Shown here: one piece after another, positions 46,980 through 58,271 of the stretch | Position numbering within the stretch: position 1 is the first letter of the stretch | Layout: every line of letters begins with the position of its first letter | Assembly (NCBI GenBank): GCA_009809945.1 | Contig: WTPW01000946.1 | Coordinates: 124,001-188,000 of the forward strand | Source: Gigaspora margarita | Taxonomy: Eukaryota > Glomeromycota > Glomeromycetes > Diversisporales > Gigasporaceae | DNA: 64,000 nucleotides | Direction: 5' to 3' | Translations under genes and position numbers: made by a program | The notes under the pieces: generated by a model | What the model saw: only the letters and a program-made list of their open reading frames with translations | What the model was told of the DNA's origin: nothing | The model's database searches: none

Positions 46980-47230
46980 TGGGGTGAGTCAGTAGAAACA
47001 CATCATATTTTTTCTAAGTAAATTTTTTTAAAACTTTAAACAATAATAACTTAACAATAACTTAATCAAATTTAATAAAAATTTTTTTAAATCAATTCTA
47101 AAAACTAGTAGAATTTATTTAAAAAAATTTTTACTAAATTTGGTTAAGTTATTGTTAAGTTATTCTTATTTGAAGATTTAAATAAATTTCATTAAAAACA
47201 AAATGATGCGTTTCTACTGACTCACCCTCA
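46980..47230. mobile_element. Tc1/mariner-like MITE (251 bp)
   Basis: Ends TGGGGTGAGTCAGTAGAAAC and the inverse of TGAGGGTGAGTCAGTAGAAA, flanked by TA at 46978-46979 and 47231-47232. Inverse matching recurs inward (AATAACTTAACAATAACTTA). It ends about 110 bases before the adenylyltransferase start, so it may lie in that promoter. Confidence 0.7.
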
Positions 47231-47342
47231 TATATTTAAACTGAAAATCTTTTTTAAAACTTATTTTTTATAAGATTATTTAAAAAAAAAAAAAACTTTA
47301 AAATATTTTATGTACGCAAATGAATAAATTGTTGAGTTAAAT

Positions 47343-48128
47343 ATGAACTTACAAGAAAATGACTTCATACCTATTAACAAATTACTTAAAAATCTTGAAA
47401 ATGAATCAGAACAACCTCAAGTTATTTTATTAACTTGTGGTTCCTATAATCCTATACATAATTTACACATACAAATTTTTGAACATGCCAAACAATATTT
47501 GGAAGAAGAAAAAAAATACAATATAGTATTAGGGTATATATCTCCTTCACAAGATATATATGTTAATCAAAAATATCATAAACAAGCAATTCTATTAGAA
47601 GACAGAAAAGAAATGATTAAACTAGCAATAAAAGACTCATCATGGATTGATATTACCACATGGGAATCTTTATCACAAGAAAATGCCAAAGATATTATTG
47701 ACTATTATTTAGTTGTTAAAAATCTATCCAGATTTTTTGAAAAAAATGAACAAGTTAGACAAGCTTTAAAAGGAAGACCATTGAAAATAGTTTATTTATG
47801 TGGGTTAGACCAAGTTACAAAAAAAGAAAGAAAAGGGTTAAGGGGATTAGAAGGTTATGAAATCGTAATAATTGAAAGATATCTCAATGATACAAATGAA
47901 AAAAAAGATTTAGAATATTGTAAAGAAAAATTAAAAAAAATGTATACAAAAGATAAATGGAAACTTCTTGAGAATCAAATTATTTTTATAAATTGTAAAG
48001 ATAACAATGAAATAAGTTCTAAAAAAATTAGAAAATCGTTGAAAGATAAGGATAATGATGATTGGGAAAACATGTGTCATCCGGATGTAGTAGATTATAT
48101 TAAAAAGAACAAAATTTTAGATTCTTGA
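47343..48128 (+). CDS. Nicotinamide/nicotinate mononucleotide adenylyltransferase
   Basis: 261 residues, no intron. The nucleotidyltransferase signature GSYNPIHNLH (33-42) matches the GSFNPITNMH of eukaryotic NMN adenylyltransferases, with the second conserved His at 42. EDRKEMIKLAI follows, as in the family's RxxMxxLA helix. The C-terminal ISSKKIRKSL (224-233) is the ISSTxIR phosphate-binding motif. The CGLDQV block replaces the usual CGAD, and the middle Lys-rich segment is divergent. It transfers AMP from ATP to NMN or nicotinate mononucleotide to make NAD or its acid form, in cytosol or nucleus. The length fits the family (250-290). The usual SxWI segment is present as SSWIDI. The start ATG at 47343 is the first in frame. 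A mariner-like MITE lies just upstream. Confidence 0.88.
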   Translation: MNLQENDFIPINKLLKNLENESEQPQVILLTCGSYNPIHNLHIQIFEHAKQYLEEEKKYNIVLGYISPSQDIYVNQKYHKQAILLEDRKEMIKLAIKDSSWIDITTWESLSQENAKDIIDYYLVVKNLSRFFEKNEQVRQALKGRPLKIVYLCGLDQVTKKERKGLRGLEGYEIVIIERYLNDTNEKKDLEYCKEKLKKMYTKDKWKLLENQIIFINCKDNNEISSKKIRKSLKDKDNDDWENMCHPDVVDYIKKNKILDS

Positions 48129-49250
48129 ATTTTATTTTTTATTTTTATTTTTTGAAGTACACATTAAATTTATTCTATATTATGTATTAACGTTACATTT
48201 TATTCTATACTATATATATGTATTAACCTTTAGTTTATTTTTTAACACATTTTATTAAATAAAAAATATTATTTAAGCAAACTTGTACGTACGTACGTAA
48301 TTTAAAGATTATGTAAGTGTATTTTATAACTTAACGCAAAAATTAAAAAAAGTTAAACTGGACATTAAAATATCATATTAGACTTTGAAAGGATTTGTTA
48401 ATTTAAACTACATTAACTTCCTAATTTTTTATTTATGGTGTTTAAAAATACTCTATTGTCAAGTTTTCGTGTAGGGGCAATCTCATCTTAAATTTTTGTA
48501 CATTTACTTAATTTTATTTTATTTTATTTTTTATTTGATTTTTTTTTTGTCTTGAACAAATTTTATTACAAATTAGTTAATTAAACCGTATTATCATTAA
48601 AAGCATCAATTTTCTATAATCAATTAGATTTATCGCATCACTACAAGTTAAACCAATCTCTCATTGTTGATTTTTACAAATAAAGTATTTCAAGCGTTGC
48701 TAGCTATTTCAAGGGCATGCACAAGAAACGCATAATAAGAGCTCTTAAATCTAATACTAATTAATAAAATATATTAAAAAAAATCCAAAAGTTCTTAATG
48801 TTCGTTTAAGGCAGAATTCAAGGTCCTTTCTATCACACAAAAAATCATGTAAAATAACCGGCTCTATCATTTACTCATTGTAAAAGTGAAAGATAGTTCT
48901 GGGACAAAATGAGACTGTATGGATCAACACACAAACCAATATCATTAAACTAATAAAAATTTTAATAGGCACATATAGATTTTTCTCTAAAGGTTTGTAT
49001 TCGATTTGTCTGGTTATTCTGCTATCTAATAGTTCTTAATAGTCATTAATGTTTCTTAAACTATGAGTCTTTATGGTATTCGCATTTCTGATTTAGTCAC
49101 AGTGTATTCGGAACAATTATTTCGAGATTGATTATAAAGTATAAGATCAAAATTGAATTTACGATCACATGTTTATCAATTAACTATAATAGTTAGCATG
49201 TCTGGTTGCGACAATATAAACCAAGCCCAAATTTCTTCCACATTTTTCAG
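48129..49250. other. Intergenic, no gene seen
   Basis: AT-rich 3' flank of the adenylyltransferase; a short ACGTACGTACGT run near 48287. Nothing recognised. Confidence 0.45.
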
Positions 49251-49390
49251 TATGAATTAAATCGGACTTTCAATTGTCAGGCAAAAATTGTCGACTAACA
49301 GTAATTTGGCAAATGATCACATGCCGCTCTGCAGCACGTGTAGCCAATCATTTGCAAAATTAACTGTATTCGACAATTGCCCAATATCGG
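49251..49390. repeat. Short palindrome around a CACGTG-like centre
   Basis: CAATTGTCAGGCAAAAATTG and AATTTGGCAAATGATCACAT on the left are echoed in inverse by CAATCATTTGCAAAATTAAC and GACAATTGCC on the right. The sequence is related to the larger palindrome that follows. Confidence 0.55.
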
Positions 49391-49805
49391 CAATTTATCC
49401 GACAAACTCATATGATCATGAAAAAATTTCTTTTTTGTTATTTTTCATGTGTTACAAAATAATCACGTTTACTTGAATTAAAACTCAGCAGTCAAACTCC
49501 CTACCAATCATGATCATAAATTGTCGGATAACACCAATATTGGGCAAATTGGTGAAACGGTAATTTGACAAATGATTGGCTACACGTGCCGCAGAGCTAC
49601 ACGTGATCATTTGCCAAATTAACCGTTATTCACCAATTTTTGCCCAATATTGTATACTTATGATCATGATTGGTAGGGAGTTGTCGGCTGAGTTTTAATT
49701 TAAATAAACATGTTTACATCGTAATACATGAAAAATAACAAGAAATAATGATCACATGAGTTTTCCGGATAACTTTACAATAATACCGTTATTGGATAAG
49801 TTTGT
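49391..49805. mobile_element. Large palindrome (fold-back MITE), axis near 49590
   Basis: Inverse arms run from about 49391 to 49805: AAACTCATATGATCATGA against AAACTCATGTGATCATT, TGTTATTTTTCATGTGTTAC, AATTAAAACTCAGC, CTCCCTACCAATCATGATCA, and at the axis CACGTGCCGCAGAGCTACAC. Arms are about 200 bases with moderate divergence. No ORF; the 62-codon frame at 49288 is a by-product. Target duplication not determined. Confidence 0.65.
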
Positions 49806-50360
49806 TTACAATATCGTGAATATTTTTCTGGTCACATGTAAATATAAAATTAGATTGGCCGAGAATCGGTCAATCAAACTATACATCTAACATTGACAAC
49901 GGAAATCTGGCTCTTCCGGGTCAACCTAAATCCAACCAAACCAAACCAACCAAACCGGACGACTTATCGAAGGAGGCGTGTTAGAGTCGGCAAGTGGATA
50001 AGTCAAGGCTTCGGTCGTCGATACTTCAGGGTAATTCTCTCTAAAACAAACAACTACAATATCCACAGTACGTCGGGATACTGGAAAACAATAACCACGG
50101 CGATCTCGGTACGTTGAGACACAGCCGAACAGTGTAACGTTAATCACGTGCACAAGAAGCACTGACAAGAGATCGTTCTACTTTGCCACTTAATAGTAGA
50201 TCAGGGTAAGTTTATATTACGTTTATAAAGAATGTATGGAGTTTTTAGGAACGAATTATTTAATATCACCTAGGATGTATTCCCTCAAGGGCACTAAGCC
50301 TTTATTTATAATAAAATACACAGAATACAATTGAATGATATTTATGCAATAGTTATGATT
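49806..50360. other. GC-richer stretch, possible 5' exon or remnant
   Basis: 49880-50200 is clearly less AT-rich and has open frames on both strands (74 and 80 codons) with no recognisable domain. AGGGTAAGTTT at 50204 looks like a splice donor. It could be an untranslated first exon or a gene relic; no downstream partner was identified. Confidence 0.3.
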
Positions 50361-50368
50361 TATCTGAC

Positions 50369-50446
50369 AAATCTAATAAATCGCATAAATCTAATAAATC
50401 GCATAAATCTAATAAATCGCATAAATCTAATAAATCGCATAAATGC
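50369..50446 (+). repeat. 18-base tandem repeat, ~4 copies
   Basis: Unit CTAATAAATCGCATAAAT. The minus-strand frame here (repeats of RFIRFM) is a by-product. Confidence 0.9.
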
Positions 50447-50638
50447 GATAATGTGATAAATTGCATTTATCCCGTGATTTTCGGCTATCATAAAGTCGCA
50501 GTCGGTAGGTCGGATTCCGGGGTTCACAATATTCACGATATTAAAAATCATCTATCCAATAACTATAAAACAACAAAAATAATTTAACAAAACTAAATTT
50601 AGTAAAATTTTTTTTTGCAAGTTATAAAATTCTTTTTA

Positions 50639-50639
<1 letters not shown>

Positions 50640-50695
<56 letters not shown>

Positions 50696-50751
50696 AAAAA
50701 AAAAAAAAAAAATAAAAAAAATAAAAAAAAATAAAAAAAATAAAAAAAAAT
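50640..50751 (+). repeat. Poly(A) tract with T interruptions
   Basis: About 50 A followed by A7-10/T units; a likely source of assembly length error. Confidence 0.95.
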
Positions 50752-51367
50752 TTCAAAGCATTTTAGTTTTGTTGAATTACTATTATTCAAAGTTTAAAAA
50801 TTTTTATTTTAAAAAAAATTTGGTTGATTTTTATTGACTCAGCCCACATTCAGAATTTATTATAAAAATGCTCGCAAAAAGAGCCGAATTTATTTGTCAA
50901 GAGTTTCATCAAAGGTTTCATGAAATGAAATGTAATGAAACCTTTCCATCGCTGTAAAAAATATTTTCGTCGTCATTAAATCTGATAAGATGAATATATC
51001 ATCTACTACAATTTATACAATCAGTTATTCCACGATAAAATGAGGCATACAATGATATGCAATGTACTGTACTTAAATAAAATGTGACACAAATCATCTG
51101 ATGACACAAATTTCTATAAACATGACAGATTATGTAATCGTAAATTTTTTATAGCACGTAAGTACGCAAGTACGTGCCACTAAATGACAAAATATGGAAA
51201 CATTCGAGACGGACGCTGTTTCGAAATATTAATATAGATAATAACAACGGTGTAGATGCATTAAAAAAGTGTATAATTCGGAATTAAATTGCGTTAAAAC
51301 CAACTTTATCACTTATGTTTTTTTACTAAACTATTTTAATAATAAGGAAGATTTTAATCAACCGAAA

Positions 51368-52279
51368 ATGAAAGACATTAAAGAAATTAACAAATGTTGC
51401 TGTTTCATTCCTTTGAGGATAGGAGTTATTATTATATCGTTATTATTGTTGGAAAGTATCTTTTAAACTTTATTACTGAAATTTGTTTAAATCACTTACG
51501 GCTGATAAAAAATATTCAACAATTAGGTTAATGGAATATCTTATACTACATATGAGACATTACAAATTGTGAACAATGCCGTCTGTAGGTTTTATCAAAT
51601 TATTGCTACTTTTTCTTTTACTTGTTTAGCTACTTTTAACGTTTTAATTTTTCTATCTAGTTGTTGATAAAGGTATTTATTCTGCTTCCGTAATTGTGGA
51701 CACTCTACTGTGTTTAGTAGCCGCTTTTGGATTATTTGTTATTTGTGTTGTGGTATGTGATTTTTTTGGTCATTTAAACTTAAATATCAAAAAAACTAAG
51801 CTATATATATATATATTATGATTTTTTAATTATACAGGAAACTGCATATCTTTTAAAGCTCTATGTTCGATCTATTTGTGCCCTCTTAGTACTCAAATGT
51901 CTGGATTTTATTTATATCGTTGTTATTTTTGCTTCATATAAAAGTGACTTCATAAACTTTTGTAAAAGAAATTCCGGTCCATATGAATCCGATGAAAATA
52001 TGATATCTCAGGGTTGTAATATTACATATATTAGATCACTTTTATCGAACATTTTTATAAGTGTTTTTGTCATTATTCTCACGGTATATATTTTTTTTCT
52101 TGAATTTTAATTAGAAAAGAAATGAAAAAAAAATTAATAAGTTTAAATTTTTTTGATTTCTATAGATTTATTTTATCATCATAATTAGTGTTTATACAGA
52201 AAAATATAGGACTAAAGATGACGATTATGATACATCTGAAGAGGTTATTGAAACACCTGGATCAAACCATAATTATTAA
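51368..52279 (+). CDS. Four-helix membrane protein, copy A
   Basis: Exons 51368-51455, 51527-51584, 51661-51752, 51838-52083 and 52166-52279, all introns GT-AG. Exon 1 gives KCCCFIPLRIGVIIISLLLL, a Cys-rich start and first membrane helix typical of a large Glomeromycotina family. Exon 3 gives DTLLCLVAAFGLFVICVV; exon 4 has a third hydrophobic run (LDFIYIVVIFASY) and a loop FINFCKRNSGPYESDENM; its end plus exon 5 form the fourth helix (VFVIILTIYFIIIISVY). The tail is acidic (DDDYDTSEEVIETPG). Exons 2-5 join in frame (510 bases with stop), but exon 1 ends one base out of phase with exon 2. Function unknown; likely plasma or organelle membrane. No stop interrupts exons 2-5. Confidence 0.72.
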
Positions 52280-52964
52280 AACCCTATTGAACATTTAAAT
52301 CGGAAATGTTGACCTCATCTGGTTAAACTTTATCATAGAATATTTATTTTAATAGATATTTAGATTATCTATAATTCATTCATACTATAAATTTATGTAA
52401 ACTACTACACAGATGTTGATTTCAATTTCAATTTCGAATAAAATACCGAACTTTATAATTAAATGTTTCAACAAATATTTAAAAAACTAATTATGTGAAA
52501 ACTATGGCACAACCATCAAAAAACCCAGGCAGGACTCTACTTAACTATTTATTTTAAACTTTTTATACAGTTTGAAGTACTTTTTAAAAAAACAACACAT
52601 ATAATAAAATAAAAGTGCTAGATAAAAGTTTTATTTGAGTAATAGGACCCTATACAGTAGTTAGAAAGGATTTTTAATCTTCATCCATTATCTTGCTTCT
52701 GAAAAATAATTATTAACTTTAAACGGATAAGGGCTAAAGACTGTTTTTTTTTTTTTTTTAGTTACGTGATCTTAGATATCAATCGTTTATCGAAATCTTT
52801 TAACCTTATAAGCTATCATGCAAATTTAAAATGTTACTTTAGGAATTATTAGAATTTTTACAGGTGCATTTTTAAACCGCCAAAAGACAAGGAATTCATA
52901 TGGATGATTTATTTCTGATGTGAATATTGCAAATCTCACGCCGTTTGGTTAATTTTCTATAATT

Positions 52965-52965
52965 N
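52965..52965. other. Single N at the duplication junction
   Basis: Unknown base between unit A and unit B. It may mark a sequence join made by the assembler. Confidence 0.95.
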
Positions 52966-53048
52966 TAAATTACGTCAAAATCATAACTTTATCATTTATG
53001 TCTTTTACTAAACTATTTTAATTATAAGGAAGATTTAATCAACTGAAA

Positions 53049-53967
53049 ATGAAAGACATTAAAGAAATTAACAAATGTTGCTACTGCATTCCTTTGAGGA
53101 TAGGAGTTATTATTATAACGTTATTTTGGTTGGAAAGTATCTTTTAGACTTTAATACTGAAATTTGTTTAAATCGCTTACGTCTGATAAAAAATATTCAA
53201 CAATTTAGGTTAATGGAATAGTTTTTACTACATATCAGACATTACAAATTGTGAACAATGCCGTCTGTAAGTTTTATCAAATTATTTTTACTTTTTCTTT
53301 TACTTGCTTAGCAACTTTTAACGTTTTAATTTTTCTATCTAGTTTTTGATAAAGGTATATATTCCGCTACCGTAGTTGTGGACACTCTACTGTGTTTGGT
53401 AGCCGCTTTTGGATTATTTGTTATTTGTGTTGTGGTATGTGATTTTTATTGGTCATTTAAACTTAAATATCAAAAAAAAAACTAAGTTATATATATAAGT
53501 TATATATTATGATTTTTTAATTATACAGGAAACCGCATATCTTTTAAAACTCTATGTTCGATTTGTTTGTACCCTCTTAGTACTCAGATGTCTGGATTTT
53601 ATTTATGTCGTTGTTATTTTTGTTTCGTATAAAAGTGACTTCATAAACTTTTGTAAAAGAAATTTCAGCCCATTTGAATCAGATGCAAATGTGATATCTC
53701 GGGGTTGTAATATTATATATATTAGTTCACTTTTATTGACCATTTTTATAAATGTTTTTGTCATTATTCTCACGGTATATATTTTCTTTCTTGAATTTTA
53801 ATTAGCAAGAAATGAAAAAAATTAATATGTTTAAATTTTTTTGATTTCTATAGATTTATTTTACCATCATCATTAGTGTTTATGCAGAAAGATATAGGAC
53901 TAAAGATGACGATTATGATATATCTGAAGAGGTTATTGAAACACCTGGATCAAACAATAATTATTAA
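53049..53967 (+). CDS. Four-helix membrane protein, copy B
   Basis: Exons 53049-53136, 53209-53266, 53343-53434, 53529-53774 and 53854-53967. Every exon length equals that of copy A (88, 58, 92, 246, 114). Changes are mostly single substitutions, for example CYCIPLRIGVIIITLFW in exon 1 and ATVVVDTLLCLVAAFG in exon 3. The second intron starts GTAAGT, a better donor than GTAGGT in copy A. The tail is DDDYDISEEVIETPGSNNNY. The exon 1/exon 2 phase mismatch is the same as in copy A. Frames in exons 2-5 are open, so selection probably kept them. Function unknown. Confidence 0.72.
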
Positions 53968-54329
53968 AACCCTATTGGACATTTAAATCGGAAATGTTGA
54001 CATAATTTGGTTAAACTTTATCATAGAATATTATTTTAATGGATAATTAGATTATCTACAAATCATTCGTATTATATTTTATGTAAACTACTATCCAGAT
54101 GTTGATTTCAATTTCAATTTCAATTTCGAATAAAATTTGGAACTTTATAATTAAATGTTTCAACAAAATATTTAAAAAACTAATGATGTGAAAACTATGG
54201 CATAATCATCAAAAAACCTCAGGCAGGACTTAATTTTAAATTTTTTATCAGTTTGAAATTTTTTTTAAAAAACAACATATAATAAAATAAAAGTAATATA
54301 AAAGTTTTATTTGCATTATAGGACCCTAT

Positions 54330-54477
54330 TATAGATGCTTGACGCAACTGATGAAGCCTAATGAAACCTTGATGCAACCTGACGAAACCATAAGTTGCGT
54401 CACTGTCGCATGACGCAACTCAACCATATGTTTTAAGAGTCACGTGAGTATTGCGTCACGTCACGTCGGCATCATTA
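54330..54477. mobile_element. hAT-like MITE in unit B (148 bp)
   Basis: Unit A reads GGACCCTATACAGTAGTTAG here; unit B has an extra 148 bases flanked by GACCCTAT (54322-54329) and GACCCGAT (54478-54485). Ends TATAGATGCTTGACGCAAC and the inverse of TAATGATGCCGACGTGACG. Repeats of GACGCAAC inside. It arrived after the duplication. Confidence 0.8.
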
Positions 54478-54806
54478 GACCCGATACAATAGTTAGAAAA
54501 GATTTTTAATTCTCATCCATTATATTCCTTCTGAAAGTAATTATTAACTTCAAACAAATGAGGGTTAAAGACTTTTTTTTTAGTTATGTGATCTTATAAT
54601 TCCAAAGCGCCACAAGGATATCAATCGTTTATCGAAATCTTTTAACCTTATAAGCTATCATGCAAATTTAAAATGTTACTTTAGGAATTATTAGAATTTT
54701 TACAGGTGCATTTTTAAACCGCCAAAAGACAAGGAATTCATATGGATGATTTATTTCTGATGTGAATATTGCAAATCTCACGCCGTTTGGTTAATTTTCT
54801 ATAATT

Positions 54807-56209
54807 AGGATAGCTTCGAAATGCATACTAAGGATAGCAAAGTTTTTTTTTATTACATAATTAAAACAGGTGATGGTTATGATCTCAAATACATTTTAAT
54901 CCAATCGTCACCTGTTTTAAATCGATGAAAAATTTTTAAACCGGTTTTTTTTTTTTTTTTACCATCCCTAATGCGCCAAAAACAGGAACGTTATATGTAA
55001 ATTTTTCCTAAATAGAGCCTATTGCTGTATTTACATTATTTTATTTTCCATAAATGTAGTCGTGTGGTTACTATTTATATACCAAATAGATTCAATTAAA
55101 CTCATGTGATTGATTTGTTATAAAGAAAAAGAAAAATCACTCGTTATTGGATGTTTCGTATCCAATACGTAACAGAGCATCTAGCTTCTAGCTTTGAATT
55201 AATGCGCTCGCAACCTGAACCCTTCGTGACCCAGGTTAGACATTAAATTCAAAGCCAGATGCCTGTGATCCTTCAGATAATAGTATAATCTTTCATCTGC
55301 TAAATAAAACTGTTATTGGATGCTACACATCCATTAACAATATATTATAATTAATATTATGTATAATAAATTAATTTTCATTATTCTTATGAATTAAATT
55401 ATATTGTTGATTCGACTTTCCATATTTCTCTTTGTCTATTATTTTGTGCTATTAGCTATGCTTCTACTATTTTATTACCAAATAATAACCGTTTCATAAT
55501 TTTACATTTATTGCATCTACTTTAAATTATATGCGATCAATCCAAATGTTCACATCAGCTAATGAAACTCCATATTATAACGTTCTGCTATTGGAAATCT
55601 AAAAAAAAAATTGATTACTGCTCGACCTGGACTAATGTTTCTGGATCTTTTAATAAATATATTTTTTCATAGCTGGGACCTTTACAATTGCCAAAATATT
55701 TACCTAGGTCACTATTTCAAACATTAACAGTATTCTATATTTGAGTTTTTCGACATTTTTAAATCAGAAATATATTCCTCCGTTCCTGGTTTAGCGCGAT
55801 GATGTCGTGCTATTGTTTTATAAATTCATGCAAAATGATCGTATCCATAGTATATTTTAAGCAATAATGAGAGCATCCTTTATTGATATAATAAATGACT
55901 GTATTTTAAACAAAAACAATATTATAGATGTGGATTGATTTTTAATTATGATAATCTGACAGCTGATCGGATAAATCTTGTCAATATGTGATCAAGTTAT
56001 TTATTACATGCACAGTTAGATTTCACTTCTGTGAATATTATTAAAAAACAGATACAGTATTATTAAATTTCTGGAACTAAAAAAGAAGCAGACAATTAAA
56101 TGAATTGATGACCAAAATCCGGTCTACCGGTATTGCTCCCCATTAGGTCCTCAGCTACGCTGCATACTATATATGAAAAAACTTTTAGTATTACATAAAT
56201 AGTGCATCT
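54807..56209. other. Intergenic with diverged fold-backs
   Basis: 54865-54930 has AAAACAGGTGATGG against its inverse CGTCACCTGTTTT. 55143-55345 has GTTATTGGATGTTTCG against the inverse of GTTAATGGATGTGTAG, with an inner CTTTGAATTAATG/CATTAAATTCAAAG pair, so a fold-back element is likely. No gene seen. Confidence 0.45.
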
Positions 56210-58250
56210 CTAGGAGTGATCAGGACAATTATAATGCCTATAAACAATAATATAATTATTAAAAATTTGAAGGAAGTTCCTGTTTTGCCAGATTACCATG
56301 AGCTCGATTAACTGTGAAAGAGCAAAATTTCTGAACATGAATAAATTATATAAATTCCATAAAAAAATTTTATAATATAATAGAATACCATTTTCAATAA
56401 CACCTGATTCTTCAATTCCTTTTAATGTGTTTATCACTTGAGAAATATTAAGTCGAACCTCTGGATCTAAATGCCAACAATCCTGAAAGAGAAAAATGTA
56501 TCTTATAGGAGTATTTTCAACAGGTTCTTCTCTCAAACCTTTTGCTATTTTTCTAAATAGCATTCATCACGTACTTCATCCTCAAAAGGTTCTTTTCCGC
56601 TAGAAATTAGCCAAAAAATAACACCAAGAGAATAAATATCAGATGCTTTTTTCAAATTATAATTTGGATTTCCTTGACGCTGTGGATCAAGATAACAGAT
56701 TGCACCCATGCGACCATTTCTGTGAGACGTATAGACCTGTTTGTTTTCCGGCGCCAAAATCAGCAATCTTGGGTATATTGTTATGAATCAAAATATTTCC
56801 TGGATGCTAAAAATAATGATCAGAAAGGTTTTTGTTTTAATGCCACAAGGGAAAGCATATAAGTAAACTTTTAACTTCGCTATTTAAACCTTTCGAAATT
56901 GTGATATTACATAATTAGGCCACAAGCATCACTCTCAATAAATTTGATAAGGAGACTCATTGCTCAGTTTGGTAAGATAGACAATTAGACTCTTTGTTAA
57001 ATCCATTGAAAAGATGCTTTAGAACGTTCTTAATCGCTGTACAATATCCTGTCAATTTGAGATTTTCAATATTAGTGAAACGATTAGAACACTCTAATAA
57101 CGCTCAATGTTTGACGACTCTCTTTAAACAAGCTTTTTTATAACGAAATCTTGGTATGATGAACAAAAAAAAATTGCAAAATTTCATTGGCCTATGTGAA
57201 CTGTGTAATTTTATACTTGATAATGACCTTTTTCTTACCAAATCGTAATTTATAAAAAACGTCATACGAAATTCAATTAGATTGAATTAGAAGTCTGGAA
57301 GATTAAAATATTAATTGGGTAATCGGCATAAAAAGAAAGGAAAAATAAAAAAATGGATAAACAAAATAATGCAAAACCATGGTGTGGCATTGAGAAGGAA
57401 AGAGAATAAAGGTCTTATATTTCATCATTCGTCATCATTTGTTAAACTGAATTGCATTGACTTATAGAGAATCTAATTATAATGTGTGATGGTATGTATT
57501 TTAAATGTAATATATCATCGCATAAATGTCAACTTATGGTTGTTGATTATAATATCACAATTTTTTTAAGTCCAATATAATGAAAATATAATTGGTAGTT
57601 TACGAGTTTTCGCTTTACGGCACTTATTTAAGAATTTTTAAATTTAAAATTTTCTGTTTATCACTTACCAGATCTCGGTGAATCACCCCGAACCTAAGAC
57701 CTTCAGCGATACCTTTTGCCAATTTTATTTTGCCAAGCCATGTTAAGTGTTAAATATATCACCTTTCATATAATGTTCAAGATTATTTTATGAAACAAAT
57801 TTATCATAATAATAATCGGTGAATTTTTTTTGAATTTTCAAAATTTTAAAAAAATGATATAAAAAATACCTATTGTAAATTCCAAAAGTTTTATTACATT
57901 ATTCGATCCACTATTACATTCATGATGTAAATAGAGCTAAAATAAAAATAGTCTTATAGTTTTTAGAATTAAGATTTCATAAATTTTAAAAAATTATGTA
58001 AAGTATAACTACTCACTTCGTATATGAAATGATTATTCCGGTTAATATCACCTTGCACATTTTTTATAATTCTCTTAATTACTACTTCTTTATAATAAGA
58101 TTTTTAATTTTTGCCCGTCTAGTTCTCCCATTCTAGCATTTTCGCCAAAATTTTCAGATGATATTTCAAGTTGTTGATATGAAATTTCCAACCCTTTTCC
58201 GTGTGTCATAAACCATTCGATTTTATTAAATTTAGGAGGTCCTAGAAATG
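56210..58250 (-). pseudogene. Decayed protein kinase gene
   Basis: Minus-strand blocks in kinase order: EISYQQLEISSENFGE (about 58200-58130), NNHFIYE before a GTGAGT donor (58018), LHHECNSGSNNVIKLLEFTI (57935-57870, after TTTTAG), LEHYMKGDIFNT and LGKIKLAKGIAEGLRFGVIH to HRDL before GTAAGT (57676), then after a long gap HPGNILIHNNIPKIADFG (56796-56745), GAICYLDPQRQGN, SDIYSLGVIFWLISSGKEPF and a C-lobe end QDCWHLDPEVRLNISQVINT (to about 56425). HRD and DFG are kept, but no VAIK lysine was found and at least three frame changes interrupt it. The gap between HRDL and HPGN, about 880 bases, is far longer than the gene's other introns. Confidence 0.7.
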
Positions 58251-58271
58251 CAATAATATGTTATTGGCCCT

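Larger units (their letters stand above)
51290..54806. repeat. Tandem duplication of ~1.7 kb (two units)
   Basis: Unit A (about 51290-52964) and unit B (about 52966-54806) are alike along their whole length, including both membrane genes and a downstream 189-base block that looks identical (52776-52964 and 54618-54806, ending CGCCGTTTGGTTAATTTTC and TATAATT). The genes start 1681 bases apart. Unit B is longer mainly through a 148-base MITE. A single N stands at 52965, exactly at the junction of the two units. Confidence 0.85.

Noticed and set aside
46686-47021. 111-codon ORF as a gene
   Set aside because: It runs through a 48-base palindrome and into a MITE end, with no domain.
49288-49476. 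62-codon ORF
   Set aside because: It lies in palindromic repeat DNA.
50599-50790. Minus-strand poly-Phe ORF
   Set aside because: Translation of a poly(A)/T tract.
54807-54970. A further hAT-like MITE with GGATAG ends
   Set aside because: Terminal likeness is short and no target duplication could be found.
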